This document shows, one piece after another, positions 21,177-33,438 of a stretch of DNA of 64,000 nt. Below the pieces are notes generated by a model, which made no database searches, was not told where the DNA came from, and saw nothing but the letters and a program-made list of their open reading frames with translations. How positions within the stretch are numbered: the stretch's first letter is position 1; each line of letters begins with the position of its first letter. The stretch comes from Arachis hypogaea (Eukaryota > Streptophyta > Magnoliopsida > Fabales > Fabaceae), in assembly GCF_003086295.3 (NCBI RefSeq), contig NC_092051.1, forward strand, positions 71,115,772 through 71,179,771, in the 5' to 3' direction. The position numbers and the translations under genes were made by a program.

Positions 21177-21329
21177 TCACTTAGCGTTATATACATAGAC
21201 TTATTCAAAGATCCTCAACTACAAATCCTACCCCTCTAAAACCAAAAGATAATAAACGACGAGGGAAAAATAAAATCTAACAACTCAACTCGTAAACACA
21301 ATCTTCTATACTGCTGTAGCTCTGCACTA
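20891..21329 (-). mobile_element. LTR end fragment with TGTAACACCC, second family
   Basis: Starts TGTAACACCCTAAC at 20891, different from the copy at 21330 after the first 12 bases. Contains the long AC microsatellite. Its right end is where the next TGTAACACCC begins, so it looks truncated or nested. Assignment is tentative. Confidence 0.4.
21057..21176. repeat. (AC)n(AT)n compound microsatellite
   Basis: About 105 bp of AC repeats with two small interruptions (ACGCAC, ACATATAC), followed by about 13 bp of AT. Confidence 0.97.
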
Positions 21330-22979
21330 TGTAACACCCTAATTAGCCTAAGCTTTACCTCGCATCGTAAAGCAAAGGTTAATCAAAGGTTACGACAGTT
21401 CTAAAGCTCATATATATAATATATAGAAGGAATAATATAATCTAGAAGCCCGATGAAGAATATAGCTCAAAAGTAGGATTTGAAAAGCGCAAAACGTACT
21501 AACGAAGCTACTAACTTAAAGCACAAGATACAGACAAGATATAGTAAAAGATAGTAGTATAATATCAATAGAATATAGGAACGGCTCGCGGAGTTTAAGT
21601 TGCCTAGCCATATACAGACCATACATGAAATCAGATAGTAAAATAACTTATACATGTTTTGTTCTCCCAATACATGCCTCTAGGCTAAAACAAAATACAA
21701 AAGTGAGAGATGTATAACAAAATAAATAAAAAGACTCAAAAAGGTATCTGGATCCTCCGCTTCTGTCACCATCTAAGCAACTCACCGAGGTGGGTTGCGA
21801 CCTGTATCTGAAAAGCACAACAGAAATATGGTATGAGAACCGTATGGTAACAGTACCCAGTGATGTAGGATATAAGACCCCAGGACGCTAAAGGCAATCC
21901 TAAACTTCATATCCATCAAAAGATTCAATCTTAAGGCATACTAAAATAGATAAGCATGATTATATAAATCTTAACATAAATAAACAGGGTATTCTATCTT
22001 AAGGGATTTCTATTCTAACTAAACACCACTGTCCCACAGCCTTCACCAACCTATCTTCCATGCGATCCCATCGCCACCGCCTTCTGAACCTCCTCAATCC
22101 CAGTAGAAAATCACAATTATATACAATGCAAGTAAGACACAAGTAGAATCATATAAGGCAAGTAGTCAAGTAATCAAATAGACACGTTATACAAATAGGC
22201 AAACCATTTCAAGTAGTCAAAGCATACAAACAGATAGAAGATGCATATGATGAATGCCTGTCCTATTGGCTGTGATATCACATTGTCGGTTAAACTGCCA
22301 ACCCAACACATCTCCATGGAGACGTCGCCCTTCGGAATCATCATTGCGAACCTCCGAGATACAGTGCTTGGATCATGGTTCAGGGTTTTGCGCCTGCACG
22401 CTCTATTGATCCGAAGGGATGCGAGCGGGATACTCTTGCCTTAGACCTTATATCTCAACGTAAGCGAGATTTAACCACCGTCCTTACGCCGCCGCCGCTA
22501 TCTTGACAGGCGGAATCTAACCGTCGTCCCTGCCGGGCGTATAGCGTCTCATAATCTCAATTTAAAACATTATTTCAATGGTTTTTTAGAAAATATTTTC
22601 AACACATCAATGAAGCATCATTGCACATTCGAGTCCTCGACTCATCTCAACCACTGTCCAATCAACATTTCCATTCCGAGTCCTAGACTCAGCTCAACTA
22701 CTGTCAATTCACTTTTTAGTTCCGAACTCAATAGTTCATCAGTTCTCATCTCATATGTCAATCATCCTTCACATACCATCAAACCATCTTCAGTACACCC
22801 GAAACCTAATCCTCCGTTTTCTAATTTTTCATAAAAATCATCAACTAAAATCCTTAGGTTATTTCCCATGTTCTCATACTCAAAATCAAGCCCAAAAGTC
22901 TTAAAATGGTGTTATAGAAGCTTACAATCTTGTTGGGAAGGTGAAATAGTTGAAAACAAAGTTAAAATTTGAGAAACAG

Positions 22980-23315
22980 GGCGTGTGCGTACGCAGAGGG
23001 GTGTGCATGCGCACGCCCAAAAGAAGTTTTAAAAAGTGTGCGTACGCATAGAGGTGTGCGTATGCACAGGTACCAAAATTTATAATGTCTGTTCGCTCGC
23101 ACAACCTGTGCTAGTGCCTTCAACAGACTGGCCTTCCCAACGTGTGCGTGCGCACAGGGCTGTGCGTACGCACAGGTTGCAATTCCTCATTGGGTATGTG
23201 CGCGCACAAGCTGTGCTAGCGCTGTGAACAGACTGCATGCCTCTGCGTGTGCGGACACACAGGTCTGTGCGTGTGCACAGGTTAAAATTTTTGCAGCGGT
23301 GTGCGTGCGCACATA
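22980..23315. repeat. Cluster of GTGCGTACGCAC-type palindromes
   Basis: About ten imperfect copies, such as TGTGCGTACGCACAG, GTGTGCGTGCGCACA and GTGTGCATGCGCAC, with GCTAGCGC and TTGCAATT variants between them. Alternating purine-pyrimidine throughout. Confidence 0.85.
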
Positions 23316-24529
23316 CCAGAAATCACAAAATTCTGCAACTTTGCAGAATTTCAAATTTTTACCCCAATCTTTGAATGATCATAACTTCCTCTCCAAAAAT
23401 CCAAATCTTACAAACTTTACATCAATTTAAAGGGTTTTCAATGGACTTTAATTTTAAACAAATTTCAACCAATTTTGAAAACTGAGGCAAAAGTTATGAT
23501 CAGACAAAGTTCACCAAAATTTCCTTTTTACCAAATTTTCACTTATACTCAATTTACCAATTTCTCAACCACATCCAACAAGCTCAATACCACACTTCCA
23601 TTTACAGCACAAACTACCCTCTTGGGTCAAAATTCACCATTTATACAACTTCATCATCAACACCAAATGTGCAATAACATAATCCATTTTCATTCCACTT
23701 TTCCAACCACATTACCGAATCATCAAAATCAATATCCCATATATCAACACAATTCACATCTCAACTTCACATAATCATTCATCCTCATCATATCATTATC
23801 AATCATGATAATCAAACTCAAAATCATCAATTTATCATAAATCATTACATACCATCATTCAACAACTCAACAATCATTTTAATTCAAACCTATCCTATAG
23901 GTCACTAGCCTAAGTGTCCATGAATATTATATACTACATAGAGGAAACCGAAATCATACCTTGGCCGATTTCCAATATGCCCTTAGCCCAAAATGAGCAC
24001 AACAGTGATCACCAACAAGCTTTCCAACACAATCCAAGCTTTCAATTCCACTTCAGCAAGCACCAACAAGTTCCAATAGCTCCCAAACTCACAATAATGA
24101 AGCTATATATGCATAAATCATCACAAATCAACCTAGGACTCATAAAATTGAAATTTCACAAGGGTTCAAGAGTAACTCACCTTACCCAACAGTTTTGGAA
24201 GCCAAAACCATAAGCAATTAAGTGCTAGAGTGTACCTAAATATCCAAAACACAATATTTCACTCAAAACCAAACCCTAAAACTCGAATTTCTCAATGGCA
24301 CGAAAATTGGGCAGGGGAACTTGAGGAAATTACCACCATACTTAGATAGAAAGGATGGACTCGGCGAGAGATTCGCGTAGCCGCTGACGGCACGCGAATC
24401 GGAGCACTGTGACTCGAGATATCGTGGATTTAAGTGAAGAGAGAATAGTGTTTCTCTCTTCTCCTTTCCCTCTTCTTCTTTTCTGCTGAGTATGTGTGTT
24501 TATGAGGTGAAAGGGTTTATTAATGAACC

Positions 24530-24537
24530 TTTATATA
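24530..24537 (-). promoter_or_regulatory. TATA box of the chromovirus-like LTR
   Basis: TATATAAA on the minus strand (AACATATATAAAGGTTC), followed about 60 bp later by a GA/CT-rich leader. Confidence 0.6.
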
Positions 24538-24654
24538 TGTTGGCCTTGGGCCCAACTTGGGTCCGATCCAACCCGTTAGCGTTTTTAGTACGTTTAGCCC
24601 AACTTCGGACTAAACCTTTAAAATTAACGTCCGGTTTTCCATTTCTAACATTTT

Positions 24655-25619
24655 TCTAAGGTTCTTTGGCAAGCTCATCCGGTTTTTTTTCATAGTTTTG
24701 TTCGGTTTCTTCCCTTTTTTTTTTTTTTTTTTTTTAAAAAAAAAACGTTGTACTGACACTCGTTCTTTAAATGACGCTATCTAGAGGAGGACACCTAAAG
24801 GCGAGCCGTAATGGCCTCATCTTTGGCAAGCTCCTCCGGTTTTTTTCATAGTTTTTTTCTGGTTTTGTTTTTTCGATTTTTTTTATTTTTTTATTTTTTT
24901 ATTTTTTTATTTATTTTTTTTTTTTTTTACGTTGTACTGACCCTCGTTCTTTAAATGATGCTATCCCGAGGAGGACACCTCAAGGCGAGCAGTAACGGCC
25001 TCATCTTCGGCAGGCTCCTCTGTTTTTTTATTTTTTCGTTGTGCTGACCCTCGTTCTTTAAATGACGCTATCCCGAGGAGGACACCTAAAGGCGAGCCGT
25101 AATGGCCTCATCTTCGGCAGACTCATCCCGTTTTTTTTTTTTTTTTTTTTTTTTACATTGTGCTGACCCTCGTTTTTTAAATGAGGCTAACTCGAGGAGG
25201 ACACCTAAAGGCGAGCCGTAATGGCCTCATCTACAGCAGGCTCCTCCGGGGTTTTTTTTTTTTTTATGCCGACCCTCGTTCTTTAAATGATGCTATTCTG
25301 AGGAGGACACCTAAAGGCGAGCCGTAACAGCCTCATCTTCGGTAGGCTCCTCTGTTTTTTTTTTTTTATTTTTTTTTACATTTTGCTGACCCTCGTTCTT
25401 TAAATGACGCTATCCCGAGGTGGACACCTAAAGGCGAGCCATAATGGCCTCATCTTCGGCAGGCTCCTCCGGTTTTTTTTTTTTTTTTTTTTTCGTCGTG
25501 CTGACCCTCGTTCTTTAAATGACGCCATCCCAAGGAGGACACTTAAAGGCGAGCCGTAATGGCCTCATCTTTGGCAAGCTCCTCCAATTTTTTTTTACAG
25601 TTTTTTCCCGGTTTTTTCT

Positions 25620-25662
<43 letters not shown>

Positions 25663-28600
25663 GTTGTTCTGACGCTCGTTCTTTAAATGACGCTATCCCA
25701 AGGAGGACACCTAACGGCGAGCCGTAATGGCCTCATCTTCGGCAGGCTCATCCCGTTTTTTTCGTTTTTTTTTTCTTTTTTCTTTTTTTTTTACGTTGTG
25801 CTGACCCTCGTTCTTTAAATGACGCTATCTTGAGGAGGACACCTAAAGGCGAGCCGTAATGGCCTCATCTTCGGCAGGCTCCTCTGGGTTTTTTTTTTTT
25901 TTTGTGCTGACCCTCGTTCTTTAAATGATGCTATTCTGAGGAGGACACCTAAAGGCGAGCCGTAACGGCGTCATCTTTGGCAGGCTCCTCTGTTATTTTT
26001 CTTTTTTACGTTGCGCTGACCGTCGTTCTTTAAATGACGCTATCCCGAGCAGGACACCTAAAGGCGAGCCATAATGGCTTCATCTTCGGCAGGCTCCTCC
26101 AGTTTTTTTTTTCATTTTTTTTCTTTTTTATACGTTGTTCTGACCATCGTTCTTTAAATGACGCTATCCCGAGGAGGACACCTAAAGGCGAACCATAATG
26201 GCCTCATCTTCGGCAAGCTCCTCCGTTTTTTTTTTCCGGTTTTTTTCTTTTTTTATACGTTGTTTTGACCCTCGTTCTTTAAATGACGCTATCCAAAGGA
26301 GGACACCTAAAGGCGACCCATAATGGCCTCATCTTTGGCAAGCTCCTCTGGTTTTTTTCACAGTTTTCCCCTTTTTTTTAATTTTTTTTTTTACGTTGTG
26401 CTGACCCTCGTTCTTTAAATGACGTTATTCCGAGGAGGACACCTAAAGGCGAGCCGTAATGGCCTCATCTTTGGCAAGCTACTCCGGTTTTTTTCAAAGT
26501 TTTTTTTCCCGATTTTTTTTTTACCTTGTGCTGACCCTCGTTCCTTAAATGACGCTATCCCGAGGAGGACAGCTAAAGGCGAGCCATAATGGCCTCATCT
26601 TCGGCAGGCTCCTCCGGTTTTTTTTTTCTACTTTGTTCTGACCCTCGTTCTTTAAATGACGCTATCACGAGGAGGACACCTAAAGGCAAGCTGTAATGGC
26701 CTCATCTTTGGCAAGCTCCTCCGGTTTTTTTTTTTCACAGTTTTTCAGTTTTTTACCCGTTTTTTTTTTTACGTTGTGCTGACACTCGTTCTTTAAATGA
26801 CACTATCCCGAGGAGGACACCTAAAGGCGAGCCGTAATGGCCTCATCTTTGGCAAGCTCCTTCGGTTTTTTTTTCTCAGTTTTTTTCCGGTTTTTTTTTA
26901 TTTTTTCCCGGGTATTTTTTTTATTACGTTGTACTGACCCTCGTTCTTTAAATGATGCTATCCCGAGGAGGACACCTAAAGGTGAGTCGTAACGGCCTCA
27001 TCTTCGGCAGGCACCTCTGTTTTTTTTTTTCGTTGTGCTGACCCTCGTTCTTTAAATGACGCTATCCCGAGGAGGACAGCTAAAGGCGAGCTGTAATAAC
27101 CTCATCTTCGGCAGGCTCATCCCGATTTATTTTTCCGTTTTTTTTTTTATTTTTACATTGTGCTTTCCCTCGTTCTTTAAATGACGCTATCTCGAGGAGG
27201 ACACCTAAAGGCGCGCTGTAATGGTCCCATCTTCTGCAAGCTCCTCCGGGGTTTTTTTTTTTTTTGTGCTGACCCTCGTTCTTTAAATGATGCTATCCTG
27301 AGGAAGACACCTAAAGGCGAGCCGTAACCGCCTCATCTTCGGCAGGCTCCTCTGTTTTTTTTTTACGTTGTGCTGACCCTCGTTCTTTAAATGACGCTAT
27401 CCCGAGGTGGACACCTAAAGGCGAGCCATAATGGCCTCATCTTCGGCAGGCTCCTCCGGGGTTTTTTTTTTTTTTTTTTTGCTGACCCTCGTTATTTAAA
27501 TGATGCTATCCTGAGGAGGACACCGAAAGGCGACCCGTAACGGCCTCATCTTCGGCAGGCTCATCTATTTTTTTTTTTTACGTTGTGCTGACCCTCATTC
27601 TTTAAATGACGCTATCCCGAGGAGGACACATAAAGGCGAGCCGTAATGGCCTCATCTTCGGCAGGCTCCTCCGGTTTTTTTCCCGTTTTTTTTTTTACGT
27701 TATCCTGACCCTCGTTCTTTAAATGACGCTATCCCGAGGAGGACGCCTAAAGGCGAGCCGTAATGGCCTCATCTTTGGCAAGCTCCTCCGATTTTTTTCA
27801 CAGTTTTTTTTTTAAACGTTCTGCTGACCCTTGTTCTTTAAATGACGCTATCCCGAGGAGGACACCTAAAGACGAGCCATAATGGCCTCATCTTCGACAG
27901 GCTCCTCCGGTTTTGTTTTTTCTTTCTATTTTTTTTACGTTGTTCTGACCCTCGTTCTTTAAATGACGCTATCCCGAGGAGGACACCTGAAGGCGAGCCG
28001 TAATGGCCTCATCTTTGGCAAGCTCCTCCGGTTTTTTCAAAGTTTTTTTTCCCGATTTTTTTTTTACGTTGTCCTGACCCTCGTTCTTTAAATGACGCTA
28101 TCCCGAGGAGGACACCTAAAGGCGTACCGTAATGGCCTCATCTTTGGCAGGCTCCTCCGGTTTTTTTTTTCCGGTTTTTTTTCTTTTTTTACGTTGTTCT
28201 TACCCTCGTTCTTTAAATGACGCTATCACGAGGAGGATACCTAAAGTCGAGCCGTAATGGCCTCATCTTTGGCAAGCTCCTCTGGTTTTTTTTCACAGTT
28301 TTTTTCGGTTTTTTCCCTTTTTATTTGTTTTTTTTTTTACGTTGTACTGACCCTCGTTCTTTAAATGACGCTATCTCGAGGAGGACACCTAAAGGCGAGC
28401 CGTAATGGCCTCATCTACGGCAGGCTCCTCCGGGGTTTTTTTTTTTTTTTGTGCCGACCCTCGTTCTTTAAATGATGCTAACCTGAGGAGGACACCTAAA
28501 GGCAAGCCGTAACGGCCTCATCTTCGGTAGGCTCCTCTGTTTTTTTTTTTTTTTTTTTTTTACATTTTGCTGACCCTCGTTCTTTAAATGACGCTATCCC

Positions 28601-31600
28601 GAGGTGGACACCTAAAGGCGAGCCATAATGGCCTCATCTTCGGCAGGCTCCTCTGGTTTTTTTTTTTTTCGTTGTGCTGACCCTCGTTCTTTAAATGACG
28701 CCATCCCAAGGAGGACACTTAAAGGCGAGCCGTGATGGCCTCATCTTCGGTAGGCTCATACCGTTTTTTTTTCCGTTTTTTTTTTCTTTTTTCTTTTTTT
28801 TACGTTGTGCTGACCCTCGTTCCTTAAATGACGCTATCTTGAGGAGGACACCTAAAGGCGAGTCGTAATGGCCTCATCTTCGGCAGGCTCCTCTGAGGTT
28901 TTTTTTTTGTGCTGACCCTCGTTCTTTAAATGATGCTATTCTGAGGAGGACACCTAAAGGCGAGCCGTAACGGCCTCATCTTCGGCAAGCTCCTCTGTTT
29001 TTTCTTTCTTTTTTACGTTGTGCTGACCCTCGTTCTTTAAATGACGCTATCCCGAGGAGGACACCTAAAGACGAGCCGTAACGGCCTCATCTTCGGCAGG
29101 CTCCTCCGGTTTTTTTTTTTTTTTTACGTTGTTCTGACCCTCGTTCTTTAAATGACGTTATCCCGAGGAGGTCACCTAAAGGCGAGCCGTAATGGCCTCA
29201 TCTTTGGCAAGCTCCTCCGGTTTTTTTCAAAGTTTTTTTTCCCGATTTTTTTTTACCTTCTGCTGACCCTCGTTCCTTAAATGACGCTATCCCGAGGAGG
29301 ACAGCTAAAGGCGAGCCATAATGGCCTCATATTCGGCAGGCTCCTCCGGTTTTTTTTTTCTACTTTGTTCTGACCCTCGTTCTTTAAATGACGCTATCAC
29401 GAGGAGGACACCTAAAGGCGAGCCGTAATGGCCTCATCTTTGGCAAGCTCCTCCGGTTTTTTTTTCACAGTTTTTTTTCAGTTTTTTACCGGTTTTTTTT
29501 AACATTGTGCTGACACTCGTTCTTTAAATGACGCTATCCCGAGGAGGACACTTAAAGGCGAGCCGTAATGGCCTCATCTTTGGCAAGCTCCTTTGGTTAT
29601 TTTTTTCACAGTTTTTTTCCGGTTTTGTTTTTTCAGTTTTTTCCCGGGTATTTTTTTTTATTATGTTGTACTGACCCTCGTTCTTTAAATGATGCTATCC
29701 CGAGGAGGACACCTAAAGGCGAGCTGTAACGGCCTCATCTTCGGTAGGCTCCTCTGTTTTTTTTTTTCGTTGTGCTGACCCTCGTTCTTTAAATGACGCT
29801 ATCCCGAGGAGGACAGCTAAAGGCAAGCCGTAATAACCTCATCCCGATTTTTTTTCTGTTTTTTTTTTATTTTTACGTTGTGCTTTCCCTCGTTCTTTAA
29901 ATGACGCTATCTCGAGGAGGACACCTAAAGGCGCGCTGTAATGGCCCCATCTTCGGCAAGCTCCTCCAGGGTTTTTTTTTTTTGTGCTGACCCTCGTTCT
30001 TTAAATGATGCTATCCTGAGGAGGACACCTAAAGGCGAGCCGTAACGGCCTCATCTTCGGCAGGCTCCTCTGTTTTTTTTTTACGTTGTGCTGACCCTCG
30101 TTCTTTAAATGACGCTATCCCGAGGTGGACACCTAAAGACGAGCCATAATGGCCTCATCTTCGGTTTTTTTTTTTCGTTGTGCTGACCCTCGTTCTTTAA
30201 TTGACGCTATCACAAGAAGGACACTTAAATGCGAGCCGTAATGGCCTCATCTTTAGCAAGCTCCTCCGATTTTTTTCACAATTTTTTTCTTGGTTTTTTT
30301 CCGATTTTTTTTTAGTTGTGCTGACCCTCGTTCTTTAAATGACACTATCACGAGGATGACGCCTAAAAGCTAGCCATAATGGCCTCATCTTCGACAGGCT
30401 CCTCCGGTTTTTTTTTATTATTTTTTTTACGTTGTTCTGACCCTCGTTCTTTAAATGACGCTATCACGAGGAGGACAACTAAAGGCGAGCCGTAATGGCC
30501 TCATCTTTGGCAAGCTCCTCCAGTTTTTTTTTCAAAGTTTTTCTCCCGTTTTTCCCATTTTTTTTTTTTATACTTTGTGCTGACCCTCGTTCTTTAAATG
30601 ACGCTATCCCGAGGAGGACACCTAAAGGCGAGCCATAATGGCCTCATCTTTGGCAAGCTTCTCCGGTTTTTTTTTTTCACAGTTTTTTTTTCAGTTTTGT
30701 TTTTCGGTTTTTTTTCGGGTTTTTTTTTTATTACGTTGTACTTACCCTTGTTCTTTAAATGATGCTATCCCGAGGAGGACACCTAAAGGCGAGCGTAATG
30801 GCCTTATCTTCGGCAGCCTCCTCTGTTTTTTTTTTTTGTTGTGCTGACCCTCGTTCTTTAAATGACGTTATCCCGAGGAGGACACCTAAAGGCGAGCCGT
30901 AATGACCTCATCTTCGACAGGCTCATCCCGTTTTTTTTTCCGTTTTTTTCTTTTTTCTTTTTTTTTTACGTTGTGCTGACCCTCGTTCTTTAAATGACGC
31001 TATCTCTAGGAGGACACCTAAAGGTGAGCCGTAATGGCCTCATCTTCGGCAGGCTCCTCCGGGGTTTTTTTTTTGCTGACCCTCGTTATTTAAATGATGT
31101 TATCCTGAGGAGGACAATGAAAGGCGAGCCGTAACGGCCTCATCTTCGGCAGGCTCATCTGTTTTTTTTTTCGTTGTGCTGACCCTCATTCTTTAAATGA
31201 CGCTATCTCGAGGAGGACACCTAAAGGCGAGCCATAATAGCCTCATCTTCGGCAGGCTCCTCCGGTTTTTTTTTCAGTTTTTTTTATACGTTGTTCTAAC
31301 CCTCGTTCTTTAAATGACGCTATCCCGAGGAGGACACCTAAAGGCGAGCCGTAATGGCCTCATATTTGGCAAGCTCCTCCGGTTTTTTTTCACAGTTTTT
31401 TTCCCTTTTTTTTTTTTATTTTTTTTACGTTGTGCTGACTATCGTTCTTTAAATGACGCTGTCCCGAGGAGGACACCTAAAGGCGAGCTATAATGGCCTC
31501 ATCTTCGGCAGGCTCCTCCGATTTTTTTTCGGTTTTTTTTTACGTTGTTCTGACCCTCGTTCTTTAAATGACGCTATCCCGAGGAGGACGCCCAAAGGCG

Positions 31601-32597
31601 AGCCGTAATGGCCTCATCTTTGGAAAGCTCCTCCGGTTTTTTTCACATTTTTTTTTACGTTCTGCTGACCCTCGTTCTTTAAATGACGCTATCCCGAGGA
31701 GGACACCTAAAGACGAGCCATAATGGCCTCATCTTCGACAGGCTCCTCCGGTTTTGTTTTTTCTTTCTATTTTTTTTTTACGTTGTTCTGACCCTCGTTC
31801 TTTAAATGACGCTATCTTGAGGAGGACACCTGAAGGCGAGCCGTAATGGCGTCATCTTTGGCAAGCTCCTCCGATTTTTTTCATAGTTTTTTTTCTGGTT
31901 TTTTTTTCTTTTTTTACGTTGTTCTTACCCTCGTTCTTTAAATGACGCTATCACGAGGAGGATACCTAAAGGCGAGCCGTAATGGCCTCATCTTTGGCAA
32001 GCTCCTCTGGTTTTTTTTCACAGTTTTTTTCGGTTTTTTCCCGTTTTTTTTTGTTTTTTTTTTGTTTTTTTTTTACGTTGTACTAACCCTCGTTCTTTAA
32101 ATGATGCTATCCCGAGGAGGACACCTAAAGGTGAGCCGTAACGGCCTCATCTTTGGCAAGCTCCTCTGGTTTTTTTTCACAGTTTTTTTTCAGTTTTTTC
32201 CCTTTTTTTTTTTTACGTTTTGCTGACCCTCGTTCTTTAAATGACGCTATCTCGAGGAGGACACCTAAAGGCGCACCGTAATGGCCCCATCTTCGGCAGG
32301 CTCCTCCGGGGGTTTTTTTTTGTGCTGACCCTCGTTCTTTAAATGATGCTATCTTGAGGAGGACACCTAAAGGCGAGCCGTAACGGCCTCATCTTCGGCA
32401 GGCTCCTCTATTTTTTTTTTACGTTGTGCTGACCCTCGTTCTTTAAATGACGCTATCTCGAGGTGGACACCTAAAGGCGAGCCATAATGGCCTCATCTTC
32501 GGCAGGCTCCTCCGGTTTTTTTTTTGTTGTGCTGACCCTCATTCTTTAAATGACGCCATCCTAAGGAGGACACTTAAAGGCGAGCCGTAATGGCCTC
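24655..32597. repeat. Satellite array, left block
   Basis: About 60 tandem units (estimate from a mean spacing near 128 bp), all in one orientation. Each has a conserved core of about 90 bp, from CTGACCCTCGTTCTTTAAAT through GAGGAGGACACCTAAAGGCG and GGCCTCATCTTCGGCAGGCT to CTCCGG, then a spacer of 15-90 bp that is nearly all T on this strand and ends TACGTTGTG. The longest pure T run is 39 (25622-25660). The first unit is partial. The block is cut at 32597 by the D insertion inside GGCCTC. No gene; the 60-70 aa frames are by-products of the repeat. Confidence 0.96.
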
Positions 32598-33438
32598 TGA
32601 TTTGTGGAAAACGATCCAACACGAAACTCACTGACAAGTGTACCGGGTCACATCAAGTAATAATAACTCACATGAGTGAGGTCGATCCCACAGGGATTGA
32701 AGGATTGAGCAATTTTAGTTTAGTGGTTGATTTAGTCAAGCGAATCAAGTATTGGTTGAGTTGTTTGCAATTGGCAGAAACTAGATTGCTTGAAATGTAA
32801 AGGGAGAGGGGTAAAATGCAGTAAATTAAAGAGCAGGAAAGTAAAGAAGCAGAATCTTAAAGTGCAAGTAATGTAAATTGCAGAAACTTAATGTAAGAAA
32901 TGTAAATGGCTAAAACTTAAACTGCAAAAAATGTAAATTGCTTGAATTATAAAAGGAATTTGGAGCTGGGATTGCAGAATTTAAACAAGAACAAGTAAAT
33001 TGCATTAAACAAGAAAGTAGAGGATGAATTGAATTGAAGTAGGTCTCAAACAGAAAAGTGAAAATGCTTGAAGAGTTTAAAAATAGAAAGTGACTGGTGC
33101 TTAATTTGCAGCAATGTAAAAGATGGTTGAAGATCTCAGGGGTGGAAGAGACTAGATAACAAGTCTAGATCTCAAATCCTTCCTTGATCCAACAAGAACG
33201 ATTGCAAAAGAAGTAAAGAAAAGAAAATTGCAGAGAGAGTAGAAGATGAAGCAGTAAAGTAAACAGAAACTGAAATTCAATTATGCAGAGAAAGTAAACA
33301 AGAGATCTCAAGGTGAGATTGAAACAAAATTTCTTCAATTCTTTACCCAAGATCCAAAGCAAAAAAAGTAAAGAGTGCTCAAGCAAGAACAAGGAAGAAG
33401 AGAGATCAATTATCCTTCCCAATTCTCTAAGATCTAAA
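32598..33438 (-). repeat. 3' LTR of D, R-U5 part only
   Basis: Aligns with 46217-47059 of the 5' LTR, then switches to C sequence after GATCTAAA. All of U3 (with TATA box and palindromes) is missing. The left edge reads TGATTTGTGG where the 5' LTR has TGATGTGTGG. Confidence 0.9.

Larger units (their letters stand above)
21330..24650 (-). mobile_element. LTR-like unit of about 3.3 kb, probably chromovirus (Tekay/Del type), minus strand
   Basis: On the minus strand it starts TGTTAGAA at 24650 and ends GGGTGTTACA at 21330. A TATA box (24530-24537) lies 115 bp from the start and is followed by a CT-rich leader, as expected for a promoter-bearing LTR. Contains a cluster of GTGCGTACGCAC palindromes (22980-23315). 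No ORF with recognisable domains; the 60-100 aa frames at 23475-24213 are Asn/His/Pro-rich low complexity. The flanking 5-mers (CACTA and TTTTT) do not match, so the ends or the solo-LTR status are uncertain. Confidence 0.5.

Noticed and set aside
23475..24213. Two 99-aa frames rich in Asn, His, Pro and Thr
   Set aside because: Low-complexity translation of CA/TCA-rich LTR DNA with no domain and no partner copy.
21330..24650. Confident call of a solo LTR with target duplication
   Set aside because: Flanking 5-mers CACTA and TTTTT do not match, so only an LTR-like unit is claimed.
24655..25000. Ribosomal DNA intergenic spacer
   Set aside because: No 18S, 5.8S, 25S or 5S sequence in the window, and the core does not resemble a known promoter repeat.
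28217..28405. Repeated 60-aa frames (MTLSRGGHLKASRNGLIFGK type) in the satellite
   Set aside because: They run through core and T-spacer (Phe runs), appear wherever the spacer length allows, and have no promoter or codon signal.
24751..32597. CRISPR-like array of regular repeats and variable spacers
   Set aside because: Plant DNA; spacers are plain T-tracts and no cas genes exist. It is a satellite.
33313..33438. Apparent N-terminus of the C gag ORF (MRLKQNFFNS)
   Set aside because: This part is D's LTR read in a chance open frame; nearly the same frame occurs in other LTRs, at 16699.
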